Source of the DNA: Nitrospirota bacterium
GTDB lineage: Bacteria > Nitrospirota > Thermodesulfovibrionia > Thermodesulfovibrionales > UBA6898
DNA: 64,000 bases
Reading direction: 5' to 3'
NCBI GenBank assembly: GCA_021783515.1
Contig: JAJXTV010000001.1
Location: 1-64,000 of the forward strand
In this document: positions 26,700-36,069 of the stretch, piece by piece
How positions within the stretch are numbered: the first letter of the stretch is position 1
Layout: every line of letters starts with the position of its first letter
Translations under genes and position numbers: made by a program
Notes under the pieces: generated by a model
Seen by the model: only the letters and a program-made list of their open reading frames with translations
What the model was told of the DNA's origin: nothing
The model's database searches: none

Positions 26700-29600
26700 C
26701 TACAGCTTTTCGACGTTGACCATGAAGGCCTTCGTCTCGGGGATCATCGTGTTGGAATCGCCGATCGTCGGGGTGAGCAGGTTTGCGCTGTCGCCGCCGC
26801 TTCCGTCGGCGGGCCACTGCCAGCCGAAATGCCAGGGCAGCCCCACCTGATGCACCGTATTGCCGGCGATCTTGAAGGGTTTCAGCCTTCCGGTGACGAT
26901 CGCCTTCGCCCAGAGCTCTCCCCGGGCGGAGGAGACCCTCACCTTGTCGCCGCTCTTTATCCCCTTCTCGACCGCGAGCTCTTTGCTGAGTTCGAGAAAA
27001 ACCTGGGGCACCATCTCGAGTTGCCAAGGCTCATGCCTCGTCAGCACACCGGTCTGCCAGTGCTCCGAGACGCGATAGGTCGTGGCGACGAAAGGATACC
27101 TCACATCGCAGGAGGCGAAGATGTCCTCGGGCGCGACCTTCTGGCCCTCCTTCGAATACCAGAGCTTGATAGTCGGGCTGTTGTACTGCTTCGACATCGG
27201 ATTTTCCTGTATCGGGCATTCCAGAGGCTCGTAATGCTCGGGAAAGGGACCGTCCGCAAGCCCCGGCCCGAATATCGATCCGACCCCGTCGGGCTTCATG
27301 ATAAAGGGCAGTTTGCCGCCCTCCGCAGCCAGCGGCGGGGCGGGCCCGTCAGGAACGTCCCCCTCCCATGTCCCCGGCTTATTGGTGGCGGGGTTGATCT
27401 TCGAGGGGTTCCACTTCAGCACGGGACGCGCAGGGTCCCACGGCCTGCCCTGGGAATCGACTGCGCAGCGGTTATAGATGATCTTTCTGTTTACCGGCCA
27501 GGCCCAGGCCCATCCGGGAAAGAGGCCAAGACCGGTGGGGTCGGCCTTTTCCCTTCGCGCCATCATGTTGACGGGCTTCCCGTCCTTCTGCGTATAGCTT
27601 TGCGAATAGAGCCAGTTGCCGCACGTCGTGGTGCCGTCGTCCTGCAGGTTTACGAAAGAGGCGCAGAGATCTCCCTTCCTGGCGATAAGCTTCGGCGGCA
27701 CCGCCTTCTTGTCGTAGAGGTCTTCGAGATGGTAGCCGTTGATCTCCATGGCGATCTTGTGCGTATCAACCTCTTTAACCTTGCCTTCCGCGCCCTTCTC
27801 GCCGTAGTCCCAGGTGAGATTGACGATGGGATCGGGGAAGGCGCCGCCCTGCTTTTGGTACATCTTCCTCACCCTGAAGAAGAGCTCGTTCATGATGTCG
27901 GAATCGGACTTCGACTGGCCGACCGGCTCAATCGCCTTATATCGCCACTGCGCCAGCCTCCCCGAATTCGTAATGCTCCCTTCCTTCTCGACCGAGAAGC
28001 AGGCCGGGAGCATGAAGACCTCGGTCTGGATGTCCTTCGGATTCATCCCGGGGCCCCGCCAGAACGAGCCGGTTTCGTTATCGAAAAGGTTTACGTTCAC
28101 CATCCATTTGAGCTTCGAGAGCGCCTTTCTCACCTTACCGGCGTTAGAGCCGGAGCATGCGGGGTTCTGGCCCCATGCGAAGAAACCCTCGAACTTACCC
28201 TTGAACATCTGGTCGAAGAGAACGAGCCACGAGCCGTTTTGGCCTTCGTCGAGCTTGGGGAGCCATTGATAACCGAAGTCGTTGTCCTTCGTCGCCTTGT
28301 CGCCGTAAATCGCCTTCAGATAGCTCGCCATATATTTGGGCTTGTTCGACCACCAGTTAACGCTCTTTGTCTCCTTCGTCTTGGGGGTATTCTTGTCGTT
28401 GTAGGTTGCAAGATCTGTCCATGAGGCGGTCGGCGTCGCGAGATAGCCCGGAAGAGTGTTAAACAGAAGTCCATGGTCGGTCGAGCCCTGCACGTTCGAT
28501 TCGCCCCGGAGCGCATTCACGCCCCCTCCGGCCATGCCGATATTGCCCAGGAGCATCTGGATGATCGTCATCGCCCGTATGTTCTGGGTGCCTATCGTAT
28601 GCTGGGTCCAGCCCATGGCGTAGCATTCCGTACCGGCCTTGTCGCGGACCCCGGTGGATGCATACAACCGGTAGACCTGAAGAAGCACGTCCTTCGGCGT
28701 CCCGGTGATCTCTGAAACCTTCTCGGGCGTGTATCGTGAATACTGCCTCTTCAGGAGCTGGAAGACGCAGTGCGGGTCCTTCAGCGTCCGGTCCTGTTTC
28801 GGGACGCCGCTCGCATCGAGCTGGAAGGCCCACGTCTTTTTGTCGTATTTCCTCGTTTTCGGGTCATAGCCCGAGAAGAGGCCGTCGAGGTCCGTGCAGG
28901 TTTTGAAATCTGGATTGACGAGAAAAGGGGCGTTCGTATAGTTGACGATATATTCCCTGAAGTACATATCGTTGCCCAGGATGAAGTTGATCATGCCGCC
29001 CAGGAAGGCGATATCAGTGCCCGAGCGCATCGGGGCATAGAGGTCGGCCTTTGCCGCGGTCCTCGTGAACCGGGGATCGACAACTATCAGCTTCGCACCC
29101 CTCTGCTCGCGCGCCCTCTGGATCCATTTCATCGAGACCGGGTGGTTCTCGGCGGGGTTTGCGCCCATCACCAGCACTACGTCGGCATTCTTGAGGTCCA
29201 CCCAGTGGTTTGTCATTGCACCGCGACCGAACGACTCTGCCAGAGCCGCAACAGTGGCGGAGTGTCATATTCGGGCCTGATGCTCGATATATACGAGTCC
29301 CCAGGAACGAAGGAGCTTCTGGAGCAAGTAGCATTCCTCGTTGTCGAGGGCGGCACTGCCGACGTGGGCAATCGCATCGGTCCGGTTCACTACAAATTCC
29401 TTCTCGACCTCCTGCTCCTTTCCGTCGGGGGTCTTTTCCTTTACCTTGGTTTTGGATTTTGACTTGAAGGTCCTGTCGCGGACGTCCTTGATCTTCTTTG
29501 CGATCTCATCGAGCGCCCACGCCCATTCGACCTCCTTCCAGTCGGTCGCGCCGGCCGCACGGTACATCGGCCTCGTGAGCCGCGTCGGATTGTTAACGAC

Positions 29601-29876
29601 CTGATAGAGGGAAGCCCCTTTCGAACAGAGCGTCCCCTCGCTGATGGGGTGGTCGGGATCGCCCTCGGCATCGATGAGCCTGCCGTCTTTCGTATAGGCG
29701 AGGATGCCGCAGCCGACCGAGCAGTAGGGGCAGATCGTCTTGGTCACCTTGGCGTCCCTTATCCGCAGCTCCTTCTCGGAGGCGGCAGCCTCCTGCGGAG
29801 ATAAACCGGCGCCGATCGCGCCCGCCACCGCCGTACTGCCTGAAAGCTTCAAGAAATCACGTCTCGATACATCCAT
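26700..29876 (-). CDS. fdhA: Formate dehydrogenase catalytic subunit, selenocysteine (UGA at 29265-29267)
   Basis: 1,058 residues when the UGA at codon 204 is read as Sec: HQARI-U-HSATVAALAESFGRGAMTNHW, the exact active-site context of Mo/W formate dehydrogenases. An N-terminal Tat signal (SRRDFLKLSG) directs it to the periplasm. A 4Fe-4S site starts with CPYCSVGCG (49-56). It oxidises formate at a bis-pterin Mo or W centre. It is the first gene of fdhA, Fe-S subunit, NrfD anchor, DsbA-U. Confidence 0.96.
29235..29249 (-). promoter_or_regulatory. SECIS core in fdhA
   Basis: GCGGCTCTGGCAGAG begins 15 bases after the UGA. It is base-for-base identical to the core in the Sec-peroxiredoxin gene and encodes AALAE in the same frame in both. 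It folds as a short hairpin. Confidence 0.6.
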
Positions 29877-29939
29877 GCCGAACCTCCACGTAAAAAGATT
29901 TTCAAAAAATCCGCAGCCTTGGTCTCATGCATGCCGTCC

Positions 29940-29953
29940 GCTATTGATGCGCC
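29940..29953 (-). promoter_or_regulatory. Possible sigma-54 promoter of the formate dehydrogenase operon
   Basis: On the minus strand, AGGCGC-ATCAA-TAGC has GG and GC exactly ten bases apart, about 65 bases upstream of fdhA. The -24 and -12 elements match the consensus only partly. The divergent sigma-54 activator gene makes it plausible. Confidence 0.3.
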
Positions 29954-30096
29954 TCGACGATTCATTTCTTTCATCCGGCCGGTCGCTAATAATTCATAAA
30001 CAACTCATATCGACCTATTAATATCTTTCATCATCTTATTCTCCTCTGTTCATATTGTCAAGATGAAAGCAACGTCATCGCCCGTCTCCGGCCGGC

Positions 30097-32022
30097 ATGA
30101 AAAAAGTCGGAACAGTGCTGCACTCTCTAGAACGGAATTTTCCTCTTGTGCTACTATTGAAAGGAGTGGAAAGGCTCATCGGCAAGCTGAAATCGATCAA
30201 CCTCTGGCATCTTGTCTGGGTGATCGTCCTTTCGGAAATCTTCACCGCGCTCCTTAATATTACGATCATACGACTTTGGTGGGGAGATATTTCCCGCGAG
30301 GTGGTGATCATAGGAGCAATCGATTCGTTCATCGTTTCGGCCACGGTCGGGGCCCTCATCATCTACCTCTTCCAGCAGTTCCGCAAGACTGAGCACAAGT
30401 ACCGGGTGCTGGCGGAAAATGCCTGGGACGCCATCTGTCTGGTAGACATGAAGGGACGGCTTCTCGAAGCCAACATGAAGATGGAGGAGCTTTCCGGGTA
30501 CGGGAAGGCGGAGCTTCTGGGGATGGATTTCCTGCTTCTCTGTCCCCCCCAGACTCCCGGCGCGACCTTCGAGCAGGAGATAAGGATCGGCGCCCCGTAC
30601 GAGGCGGCCTTCGTGAGAAAGGGGGGGGAGACCATTCCGGCCGACATAGCGGTGGCGCTCGCCGAATACGACCGCCGGCAGACGGCCCTGGTTACGATAC
30701 GCGACATCACCCTCCGCAAGATGATGGAGAAGGACCTCGACAACCTGCGGCTGAACCTCGAAGACCTGGTGCGGGAGCGGACGGCCGAGCTGGCGATATC
30801 CAATATGCTCCTGAAACGCGAGGTGAAAGACCGGAAGTTCGTCCAGGAAAGGCTCAACCTCCTGAAAAAGGCGGTCGAGTCGATACCGATAGGCATCACG
30901 ATCACCGATATCGCCGAAAGAAAGATCGTCTATACGAACCCGGCCGAGGCGGAGATCCACGGCTACGCGGTAGAGGAACTGCTCGACAGCCACGTCGGGA
31001 TATTCGCCCCGCCGGAGATCTGGAGACCTCTGGATTTCAACGTGCTGCAGCTGCGGAGCGCCTGGCAGAGGGAAAGCACCAACGTAAGGAAAGACGGCTC
31101 CCGGTTTCCCGTTCTCCTCACCTCGGTCCCCGTCGCTGACGATAAAGGGGAGCCGGCCGCAATCATCACGCTTTGCGAAGACATTACCGAAAAAGTCAGA
31201 CTTCAGGAAGAGGCGAAGTTCATCCAGACGAAACTCATCCAGGCCAACAAGATGACCGCGCTCGGCACGCTCGTATCGGGGGTGGCCCACGAGATCAACA
31301 ACCCCAACAACTTCATCCTCTTCAACACGCAGCTGCTCTCGGGTGCATGGGAGGACCTCGTCCGGCAGATCTCCGAATCCCAGGGCGAAGAGATCGACTT
31401 TACGGTCGGCGGCCTGCCCTTTTCGGAGATGAGAGAGGTTATGCCCAAGCTCCTCTCGGGCATCGGCGAGGGATCCCGCAGGATCAAGAACATCGTCGAC
31501 GGCCTCAAGAGTTTTGCGCGGCAGGACACCTCGCTGCTCGACGGCAGCGTCGACATCAACAAGGTCATTACCGCCTCCGCAGCGATCATGGGGAACCAGA
31601 TCGCCAGGCATACCGACCGGTTCGCGCTCGATTTTGCCGAAGATCTCCCTGCCGTAAAGGGAAGCGCCCAGCAGCTTGAGCAGGTGGTGATCAATCTGAT
31701 CATGAACGCGGTCCATGCGCTTCCGGACAGGAGCGGAGGGGTCCGGATATCCACCGCTTTCGATGAGGCCTCCTCCTGTGTAATAATACGCGTCAGAGAT
31801 GAAGGAACGGGAATGACGCCGGAGGTGATGGAGCGGATCATGGAGCCTTTTTTCACGACAAGACTCCAAGAGGGGGGGACGGGTCTCGGCCTTTCGATCT
31901 CCTACTCGATCATCAAGGACCATCGGGGCTCTCTCAAATTCGATTCCGTGCCGGGGCACGGGACGACCGTGACCGTAACGCTCCCGGCGGCCGTCCCTGA
32001 ATCGGGGAGGGAGGCCGAATGA
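30097..32022 (+). CDS. Membrane PAS sensor histidine kinase
   Basis: 641 residues. Two transmembrane helices near the N-terminus (about 35-55 and 75-92) are followed by two PAS domains (about 95-215 and 255-370) separated by a coiled coil, then a HisKA-type dimerisation helix with the phospho-His in GVAHEINNPNNF (~residue 400) and an HATPase domain (N box, GTGMTP, GGTGLGLSIS). It overlaps the downstream regulator by four bases, forming a two-component pair. The signal is unknown; a link to the divergent fdh operon is positional. Confidence 0.9.
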   Translation: MKKVGTVLHSLERNFPLVLLLKGVERLIGKLKSINLWHLVWVIVLSEIFTALLNITIIRLWWGDISREVVIIGAIDSFIVSATVGALIIYLFQQFRKTEHKYRVLAENAWDAICLVDMKGRLLEANMKMEELSGYGKAELLGMDFLLLCPPQTPGATFEQEIRIGAPYEAAFVRKGGETIPADIAVALAEYDRRQTALVTIRDITLRKMMEKDLDNLRLNLEDLVRERTAELAISNMLLKREVKDRKFVQERLNLLKKAVESIPIGITITDIAERKIVYTNPAEAEIHGYAVEELLDSHVGIFAPPEIWRPLDFNVLQLRSAWQRESTNVRKDGSRFPVLLTSVPVADDKGEPAAIITLCEDITEKVRLQEEAKFIQTKLIQANKMTALGTLVSGVAHEINNPNNFILFNTQLLSGAWEDLVRQISESQGEEIDFTVGGLPFSEMREVMPKLLSGIGEGSRRIKNIVDGLKSFARQDTSLLDGSVDINKVITASAAIMGNQIARHTDRFALDFAEDLPAVKGSAQQLEQVVINLIMNAVHALPDRSGGVRISTAFDEASSCVIIRVRDEGTGMTPEVMERIMEPFFTTRLQEGGTGLGLSISYSIIKDHRGSLKFDSVPGHGTTVTVTLPAAVPESGREAE

Positions 32023-33431
32023 GGGCGCTGTACCCGTCTTCTCCGGTGATCCTCGTGGACGATGAGCCGCAGATACTGCTGAGCTTCAGCGTGCTCCTCA
32101 AAACGGAAGGCATCAATAATATCGTGACGGTCGAAGACAGCCGCAAGGTACTGCCTCTGCTTTCCGGACAGGAGGCCGCGCTGATCGTACTGGATCTGTC
32201 GATGCCCCATCTGCCGGGCTTCACGCTGCTTTCGGAAATCAACGCCGCCTTTCCGCATATACCGGTGATCATCGTTACCGCCACCGACAACCTCGAGACC
32301 GCGGTCGAGTGCATGAAGAGCGGCGCCTTCGACTATCTCGTCAAACCGGTCGAGCCTGACAGGTTGCTGTCGAGTATCAGAAAGGCGCTCGACATGTCGG
32401 CCCTCCAGGACGAGGTCTCGTCGCTGAAGCATTATCTTCTCACCGACCAGCTGAAGCATGAGTCCACCTTCAGCCCCATCGTCACGAACAGCCGTAAGAT
32501 GCGGGCGCTCTTCAAATATGCCGAGGCGATCTCCGTCTCACCCCAGCCGGTGCTCATTACGGGCGAGACGGGCGTCGGCAAGGAGCTCTTCGCCAGGGCG
32601 ATACACGAGTTGAGCGGCAGAAAAGGCGAGTTTGTCGCGGTGAACATCTCGGGGCTCGACGACTCGATGTTTTCCGACACGCTCTTCGGCCACAAGAAAG
32701 GCGCTTTCACCGGCGCAGATGCTGCGCGGGAGGGGTTGATCGCGCAGGCCTCGGGAGGAACGCTCTTTCTCGACGAAATAGGCGACCTCAGCGAGGTCTC
32801 CCAGGTCAAGCTCCTGCGCCTCCTTCAGGAACACCGGTATCTGCCCTTGGGGTCGGATGTGTACAAGCAGGGCGACGCACGGACAATCGTCGCCACCAAC
32901 CGCGATATTGCGGAACTGATAGCGCAGGGGAAATTCCGCAAAGACCTCTTCTTCCGCCTCCGCACTCACCAGATCCAGATACTTCCTCTCCGCGAGCGGA
33001 GGGAGGACATCCCGGTCCTGCTCGACCATTTCCTCGGGGAAGCCGCGCGCTCCCTCGGCAAGAAGAAGCCGACGCACCCTCGCGAGCTCGTTACTCTTCT
33101 TTCGACCTGCTCGTTTCCGGGCAACGTGCGGGAGTTGCAGGCGATGGTCTATGACGCGGTCGCAATGCATAAGGGGGGAGTCCTCTCGATGGACAGCTTC
33201 AAGTGTACGATAAGTCAGGATGCGCCCGGCCAGATCGTAGCGACCGCAGGCGGACCGCGAAGAGATGTGGTAGAGGATGTCTTCGGCAAGTTCCCGACCC
33301 TGCAGGAGGCGGAGGATTACCTCGTCTCGGAGGCGCTCCGGAAGGCAGACAACAACCAGGGGATCGCCTCCTCCCTTCTCGGCATCACCAGGCAGGCCCT
33401 GAACAAGCGGCTGAGCCGGTCTCGGAAATAG
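32019..33431 (+). CDS. NtrC-family sigma-54-dependent response regulator
   Basis: 470 residues. The receiver domain has phospho-Asp in LIVLDLSMP (~residue 54). The AAA+ domain has Walker A GETGVGKE and the sigma-54-contacting GAFTGA loop. The C-terminal Fis-type helix-turn-helix includes NNQGIASSLLGITRQALNKRL. It activates sigma-54 promoters when phosphorylated by the upstream kinase. A strong -24/-12 promoter lies 185 bases downstream. Confidence 0.95.
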   Translation: MRALYPSSPVILVDDEPQILLSFSVLLKTEGINNIVTVEDSRKVLPLLSGQEAALIVLDLSMPHLPGFTLLSEINAAFPHIPVIIVTATDNLETAVECMKSGAFDYLVKPVEPDRLLSSIRKALDMSALQDEVSSLKHYLLTDQLKHESTFSPIVTNSRKMRALFKYAEAISVSPQPVLITGETGVGKELFARAIHELSGRKGEFVAVNISGLDDSMFSDTLFGHKKGAFTGADAAREGLIAQASGGTLFLDEIGDLSEVSQVKLLRLLQEHRYLPLGSDVYKQGDARTIVATNRDIAELIAQGKFRKDLFFRLRTHQIQILPLRERREDIPVLLDHFLGEAARSLGKKKPTHPRELVTLLSTCSFPGNVRELQAMVYDAVAMHKGGVLSMDSFKCTISQDAPGQIVATAGGPRRDVVEDVFGKFPTLQEAEDYLVSEALRKADNNQGIASSLLGITRQALNKRLSRSRK

Positions 33432-33615
33432 GCCCCAGAGGGGTGCGACATTTTTTGCAGGCCGGTTTGAAGAAATAAGCCGCAACATAGCGACATAACT
33501 GGATTTTATACGATTCTCGCCAGGGACCGGACAACTTTTGTCGCATACCCTGCCGTCAATAGTCCTTATTCATCGTCCCAACCAGTTGAAATAAAGACTT
33601 TTACCCGGACCGGGA

Positions 33616-33631
33616 TGGCACAAGTCATGCA
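33616..33631 (+). promoter_or_regulatory. Sigma-54 (-24/-12) promoter upstream of the four-Cys microprotein pair
   Basis: TGGCACAAGTCATGCA matches the TGGCAC-N5-TTGCA consensus except for one base, with the GG-N10-GC spacing exact. Transcription should start near 33642. The NtrC-type activator gene just upstream is the likely regulator. Confidence 0.75.
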
Positions 33632-33646
33632 TTGACTATCAGTGTT

Positions 33647-33829
33647 ATGGATACGAGATGCCCGCATTATCTGAAGATTCTCATTACGCTCTGCAGGGCG
33701 GACGGCAAGATTTATGCCCCTAACTACCTCGAGCAGCATGAATATTGCCGCAGCGGTGACCATCCCCGCTGTCCCCTATTCATGAAAAGAGCGGCCCAGG
33801 ACAAAAACCGCGGCGGGGAAGACAGATGA
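33647..33829 (+). CDS. Four-cysteine microprotein, copy 1
   Basis: 60 residues from ATG 33647. The pattern is CPHY-x7-C-x6-YAP-x3-E-x3-YC-x6-PxCxxF, closely matched by the next gene, so the two are paralogues. Four invariant Cys suggest a metal site. No Shine-Dalgarno is evident: the predicted sigma-54 start site is only about five bases before the ATG, so it may be nearly leaderless, or the TTG at 33632 may be used from another promoter. The family is unrecognised. Confidence 0.55.
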   Translation: MDTRCPHYLKILITLCRADGKIYAPNYLEQHEYCRSGDHPRCPLFMKRAAQDKNRGGEDR

Positions 33830-33920
33830 AAGACCGCGGCATGCCGATCATGCTCCATGCAAGGGCCCCGAGATGAAACCGGTCGACAACCCCGGGGGAA
33901 AAAAGGAGGTCGGGAAAACC

Positions 33921-34088
33921 ATGAGATGCCCTTTTTTCAGGCAATATTATGTCGGCGTCTGCTCGGGCCACACATTCCCGTATGCGCCGAGCCAGGATGA
34001 AAAAAAGCAGTACTGCATGACCGACGAGTTCCCTCAATGCCTGATCTACGAACAATACTTTTCCGGCGGGGGCGCGGAAAAGAAATAG
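33921..34088 (+). CDS. Four-cysteine microprotein, copy 2
   Basis: 55 residues from ATG 33921 with AAGGAGG eleven bases upstream. It has CPFF-x7-C-x6-YAP-x3-E-x3-YC-x6-PxCxxY, the same layout as the preceding gene. Both end in a charged tail. Probably cotranscribed from the sigma-54 promoter at 33616. Function unknown. Confidence 0.65.
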   Translation: MRCPFFRQYYVGVCSGHTFPYAPSQDEKKQYCMTDEFPQCLIYEQYFSGGGAEKK

Positions 34089-34180
34089 CGCCTTCGTCTC
34101 CTGTCCTTGCCTCCTCACCGGGCATAAGGCTCCCGGGAAGTGAGGAAATATTCCGGGGTTTCTGCTACAATATCCCTCGT

Positions 34181-34256
34181 GCCGAGATAGCTCAGTTGGC
34201 AGAGCAGCTGATTCGTAATCAGCAGGTCGCCAGTTCGACTCTGGTTCTCGGCTCCA
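34181..34256 (+). tRNA. tRNA-Thr (anticodon CGU)
   Basis: 76 bases including encoded CCA. Acceptor stem GCCGAGA/TCTCGGC, anticodon arm GCTGA-TTCGTAA-TCAGC (anticodon CGT), T-arm with GTTCGACTC. It is followed by a strong terminator. Confidence 0.95.
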
Positions 34257-34266
34257 TAAAATAGAT

Positions 34267-34298
34267 GGGTTATGCGGTCTTCCGCATAGCCCTTTTTT
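34267..34298 (+). terminator. Terminator of tRNA-Thr
   Basis: An 11-bp perfect stem (GGGTTATGCGG / CCGCATAGCCC) with loop TCTT, followed by TTTTTT. Confidence 0.9.
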
Positions 34299-34493
34299 CT
34301 TTCCCTATGCCGACGTTGTGCCTACGCTTTTTTCTTGCCAGGTATGTACCGCTCCGCGATAAGTCAGACCGGGAAGTTTTCAACGCAAATCCCGCCCCTT
34401 TCTTCTTGACTCCACTCTGACAGGCTTCGGGCCGCCCTCCCCGCCTCCGTGACGATATTTACGCAACGAGAGAGTAAAGCTGCGGGCGGAAAC

Positions 34494-34521
34494 AAAAAGG
34501 GCGGGACCAGTCGTCCCGCCC
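34494..34521 (-). terminator. Terminator downstream of the IPTL-CTERM remnant
   Basis: A 9-bp stem (GGGCGGGAC / GTCCCGCCC); on the minus strand it is followed by TTTTTGTT. Confidence 0.75.
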
Positions 34522-34547
34522 TCCGCCTCTTATTGCCCAATCAGAAA

Positions 34548-34787
34548 TCAGCCTTCGGACCTTCTCTGTCTCCTCAGATAATATACCGATCCCGCACCCG
34601 CCAGAAAAAGAAAGATGATCATTCCCCATTCGGTTATGGTGGGCACGGCTGCAGCTGCAGGATTTGCGTCAAGCCTGACATTGTCGCGGCGGGGCGATCT
34701 GGTGCCTGGGCAAGAAAGAGCGCATGCCGGGGTGAGCCGCGCATGATGAAATGTGGGTAGACAGACAGGAGTATCCTTCCGGATCAC
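34548..34787 (-). pseudogene. C-terminal remnant of an IPTL-CTERM surface protein
   Basis: The last ~32 residues are a classic IPTL-CTERM sorting tail: AVPTITEWGMIIFLFL, a hydrophobic helix, then YYLRRQRR. The upstream ~45 residues do not resemble a secreted domain and there is no proper start, so the gene body is lost. The tail is normally removed during surface sorting. Its own terminator survives downstream. Confidence 0.7.
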
Positions 34788-34906
34788 ATTATCTTCAGCC
34801 CGGGACGGGGAGGATGTATTATATCGACGAAGGCTCCGGAGAGCCGATCGTCATGCTTCGTCAGGCCCTTGGAAAAAACTCGTTATACCGTATGGTGACT
34901 TTGTAG
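34751..34906 (+). pseudogene. 5' fragment of an alpha/beta hydrolase (haloalkane dehalogenase-like)
   Basis: Translating from ATG 34751 gives an N-terminus (WVDRQEYPSGSHYL, then GRMYYIDEGSGEPIVML) that looks like the start of haloalkane dehalogenase/OleB-type hydrolases. Homology stops at residue 35, exactly before the expected HGNPTWS oxyanion loop, and a short unrelated tail ends at TAG 34906. The remaining ~250 residues are absent. Confidence 0.65.
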
Positions 34907-35250
34907 CTGATGTTCACACTCCTGGAGGTGACGCCGTTTCCCTCGCACTTCAGCTCTCCCTCCTTCAACGCCGTATGGGTCCTGATCATGCCAGCCACCA
35001 CCTGGTCCAGATGAAACCCGTCGGTGCAATCACCGCAGTCTTTGTTCAGGCATTCGACACGGAAATACGCGTGGCTGCAGGAGGAAAAATTAAGGGTCCG
35101 CATCAGGTGAATCGCGCTTACCCCCGCCCTGTTGTGTTCCATGTCGACGACGATGCTCGACACCTCGGGGAACCGCTGAGATATCAGCCCCGCGTCCTGC
35201 CTCTCCTGCATCCTCTCCAGCTTTGCGTCGCACCTTTCACGATAAGTCAT
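34861..35250 (-). CDS. Hypothetical protein with central Cys motif
   Basis: 129 residues from ATG 35250. A helical N-terminus (MTYRERCDAKLERMQERQD) precedes a beta-rich region with CxxxCGDC (~residue 76) and a final SVNISYKVTIRYNEFF. The tail overlaps the hydrolase fragment on the other strand. I do not recognise the family; codon use is like its neighbours, so it looks genuine. Confidence 0.6.
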   Translation of the reverse strand: MTYRERCDAKLERMQERQDAGLISQRFPEVSSIVVDMEHNRAGVSAIHLMRTLNFSSCSHAYFRVECLNKDCGDCTDGFHLDQVVAGMIRTHTALKEGELKCEGNGVTSRSVNISYKVTIRYNEFFPRA

Positions 35251-35565
35251 TGTCCGCCTTTCCACCAGGGCACCTGCAGATCAGGAGGCTTCCCGGCCGC
35301 AACCGTTTGACAACATTATGCCAATGAGACCCTTCAGGCTTCTTCATCCTGCCCCGGCGCCTCCTTTGACGCGACCCGCCATTCCGTCATGCGCCCATGA
35401 AAAAAGGCCGCGAAGCTAAGCAGTCTTCGTGGCCCTCTATGCAGGAAAGACTCTGAAACCTCTGTCCTTATTAGAACACACCCGGGCCCAATAGTCCAGG
35501 CAATTCCGCTGCCGTTGCCGGTAAAGTGCCCCCTGTCTCCCGCGCCGAGGCAGGGAACAGCCCGG
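35251..35565. other. Intergenic region containing the greB terminator
   Basis: No protein-like frame is seen. The notable object is the hairpin at 35399-35434. Confidence 0.4.
35399..35434 (-). terminator. Rho-independent terminator downstream of greB
   Basis: On the minus strand the stem GGCCACGAAG / CTTCGCGGCC is followed by a run of seven T. Confidence 0.85.
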
Positions 35566-36066
35566 TCATTCGCAGTATCCTACGGACGTCACCACGAATA
35601 CCTCCGTGCCCCTGGGCCTGGCCACCACCACTTCGTCGCCCTCTTCCTTTCGCAGAAGAGCCCTTGCCATCGGAGAATCGATGCTGATAAAGCCTTTTTC
35701 GGCGTCGCATTCGTCCGGACCGACTATTCGGTACCGAAACGCATTCCCGGCGGAGTCCTCAAGCCCGACCCAGGCGCCGAAGAACACTTTCGACACGTCG
35801 TCCGGCGTCCTGTCCACGACGACCAGCTCGTTCAGCCTCCCCGTGAGAAACCGTATCCGGGAGTCGATCTGGCGCAACTGCTTCTTGCCGTAGATATACT
35901 CGGCATTCTCCGAGCGGTCCCCCATCGCCGCGGCTTCGGCAACCGCCTGCGTGACCTGGGGACGTTTTACCTTCCAGAGATATGAAAGCTCCTCGCTCAA
36001 ATGGGTCCGCCCTTCAGGGGTGATATAGCGGGAGGTGTTCGTCTTCCTGCGGGACGGTCTTTGCAC
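35566..36066 (-). CDS. greB: Transcription elongation factor GreB
   Basis: 166 residues. The N-terminal coiled-coil begins ITPEGRTHLSEEL and has GDRSENAEYIYGKKQLRQID, with the acidic tip used for transcript cleavage. The C-terminal FKBP-like domain has SPMARALLRKEEGDEV. It rescues backtracked RNA polymerase. A basic N-terminal extension (MQRPSRRKTNTSRY) marks GreB over GreA. Confidence 0.92.
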   Translation of the reverse strand: MQRPSRRKTNTSRYITPEGRTHLSEELSYLWKVKRPQVTQAVAEAAAMGDRSENAEYIYGKKQLRQIDSRIRFLTGRLNELVVVDRTPDDVSKVFFGAWVGLEDSAGNAFRYRIVGPDECDAEKGFISIDSPMARALLRKEEGDEVVVARPRGTEVFVVTSVGYCE

Positions 36067-36069
36067 GCC

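Noticed and set aside
34840-34906. Reading the hydrolase fragment as a complete microprotein
   Set aside because: Homology to a large enzyme stops abruptly in mid-domain, so truncation is the simpler explanation.
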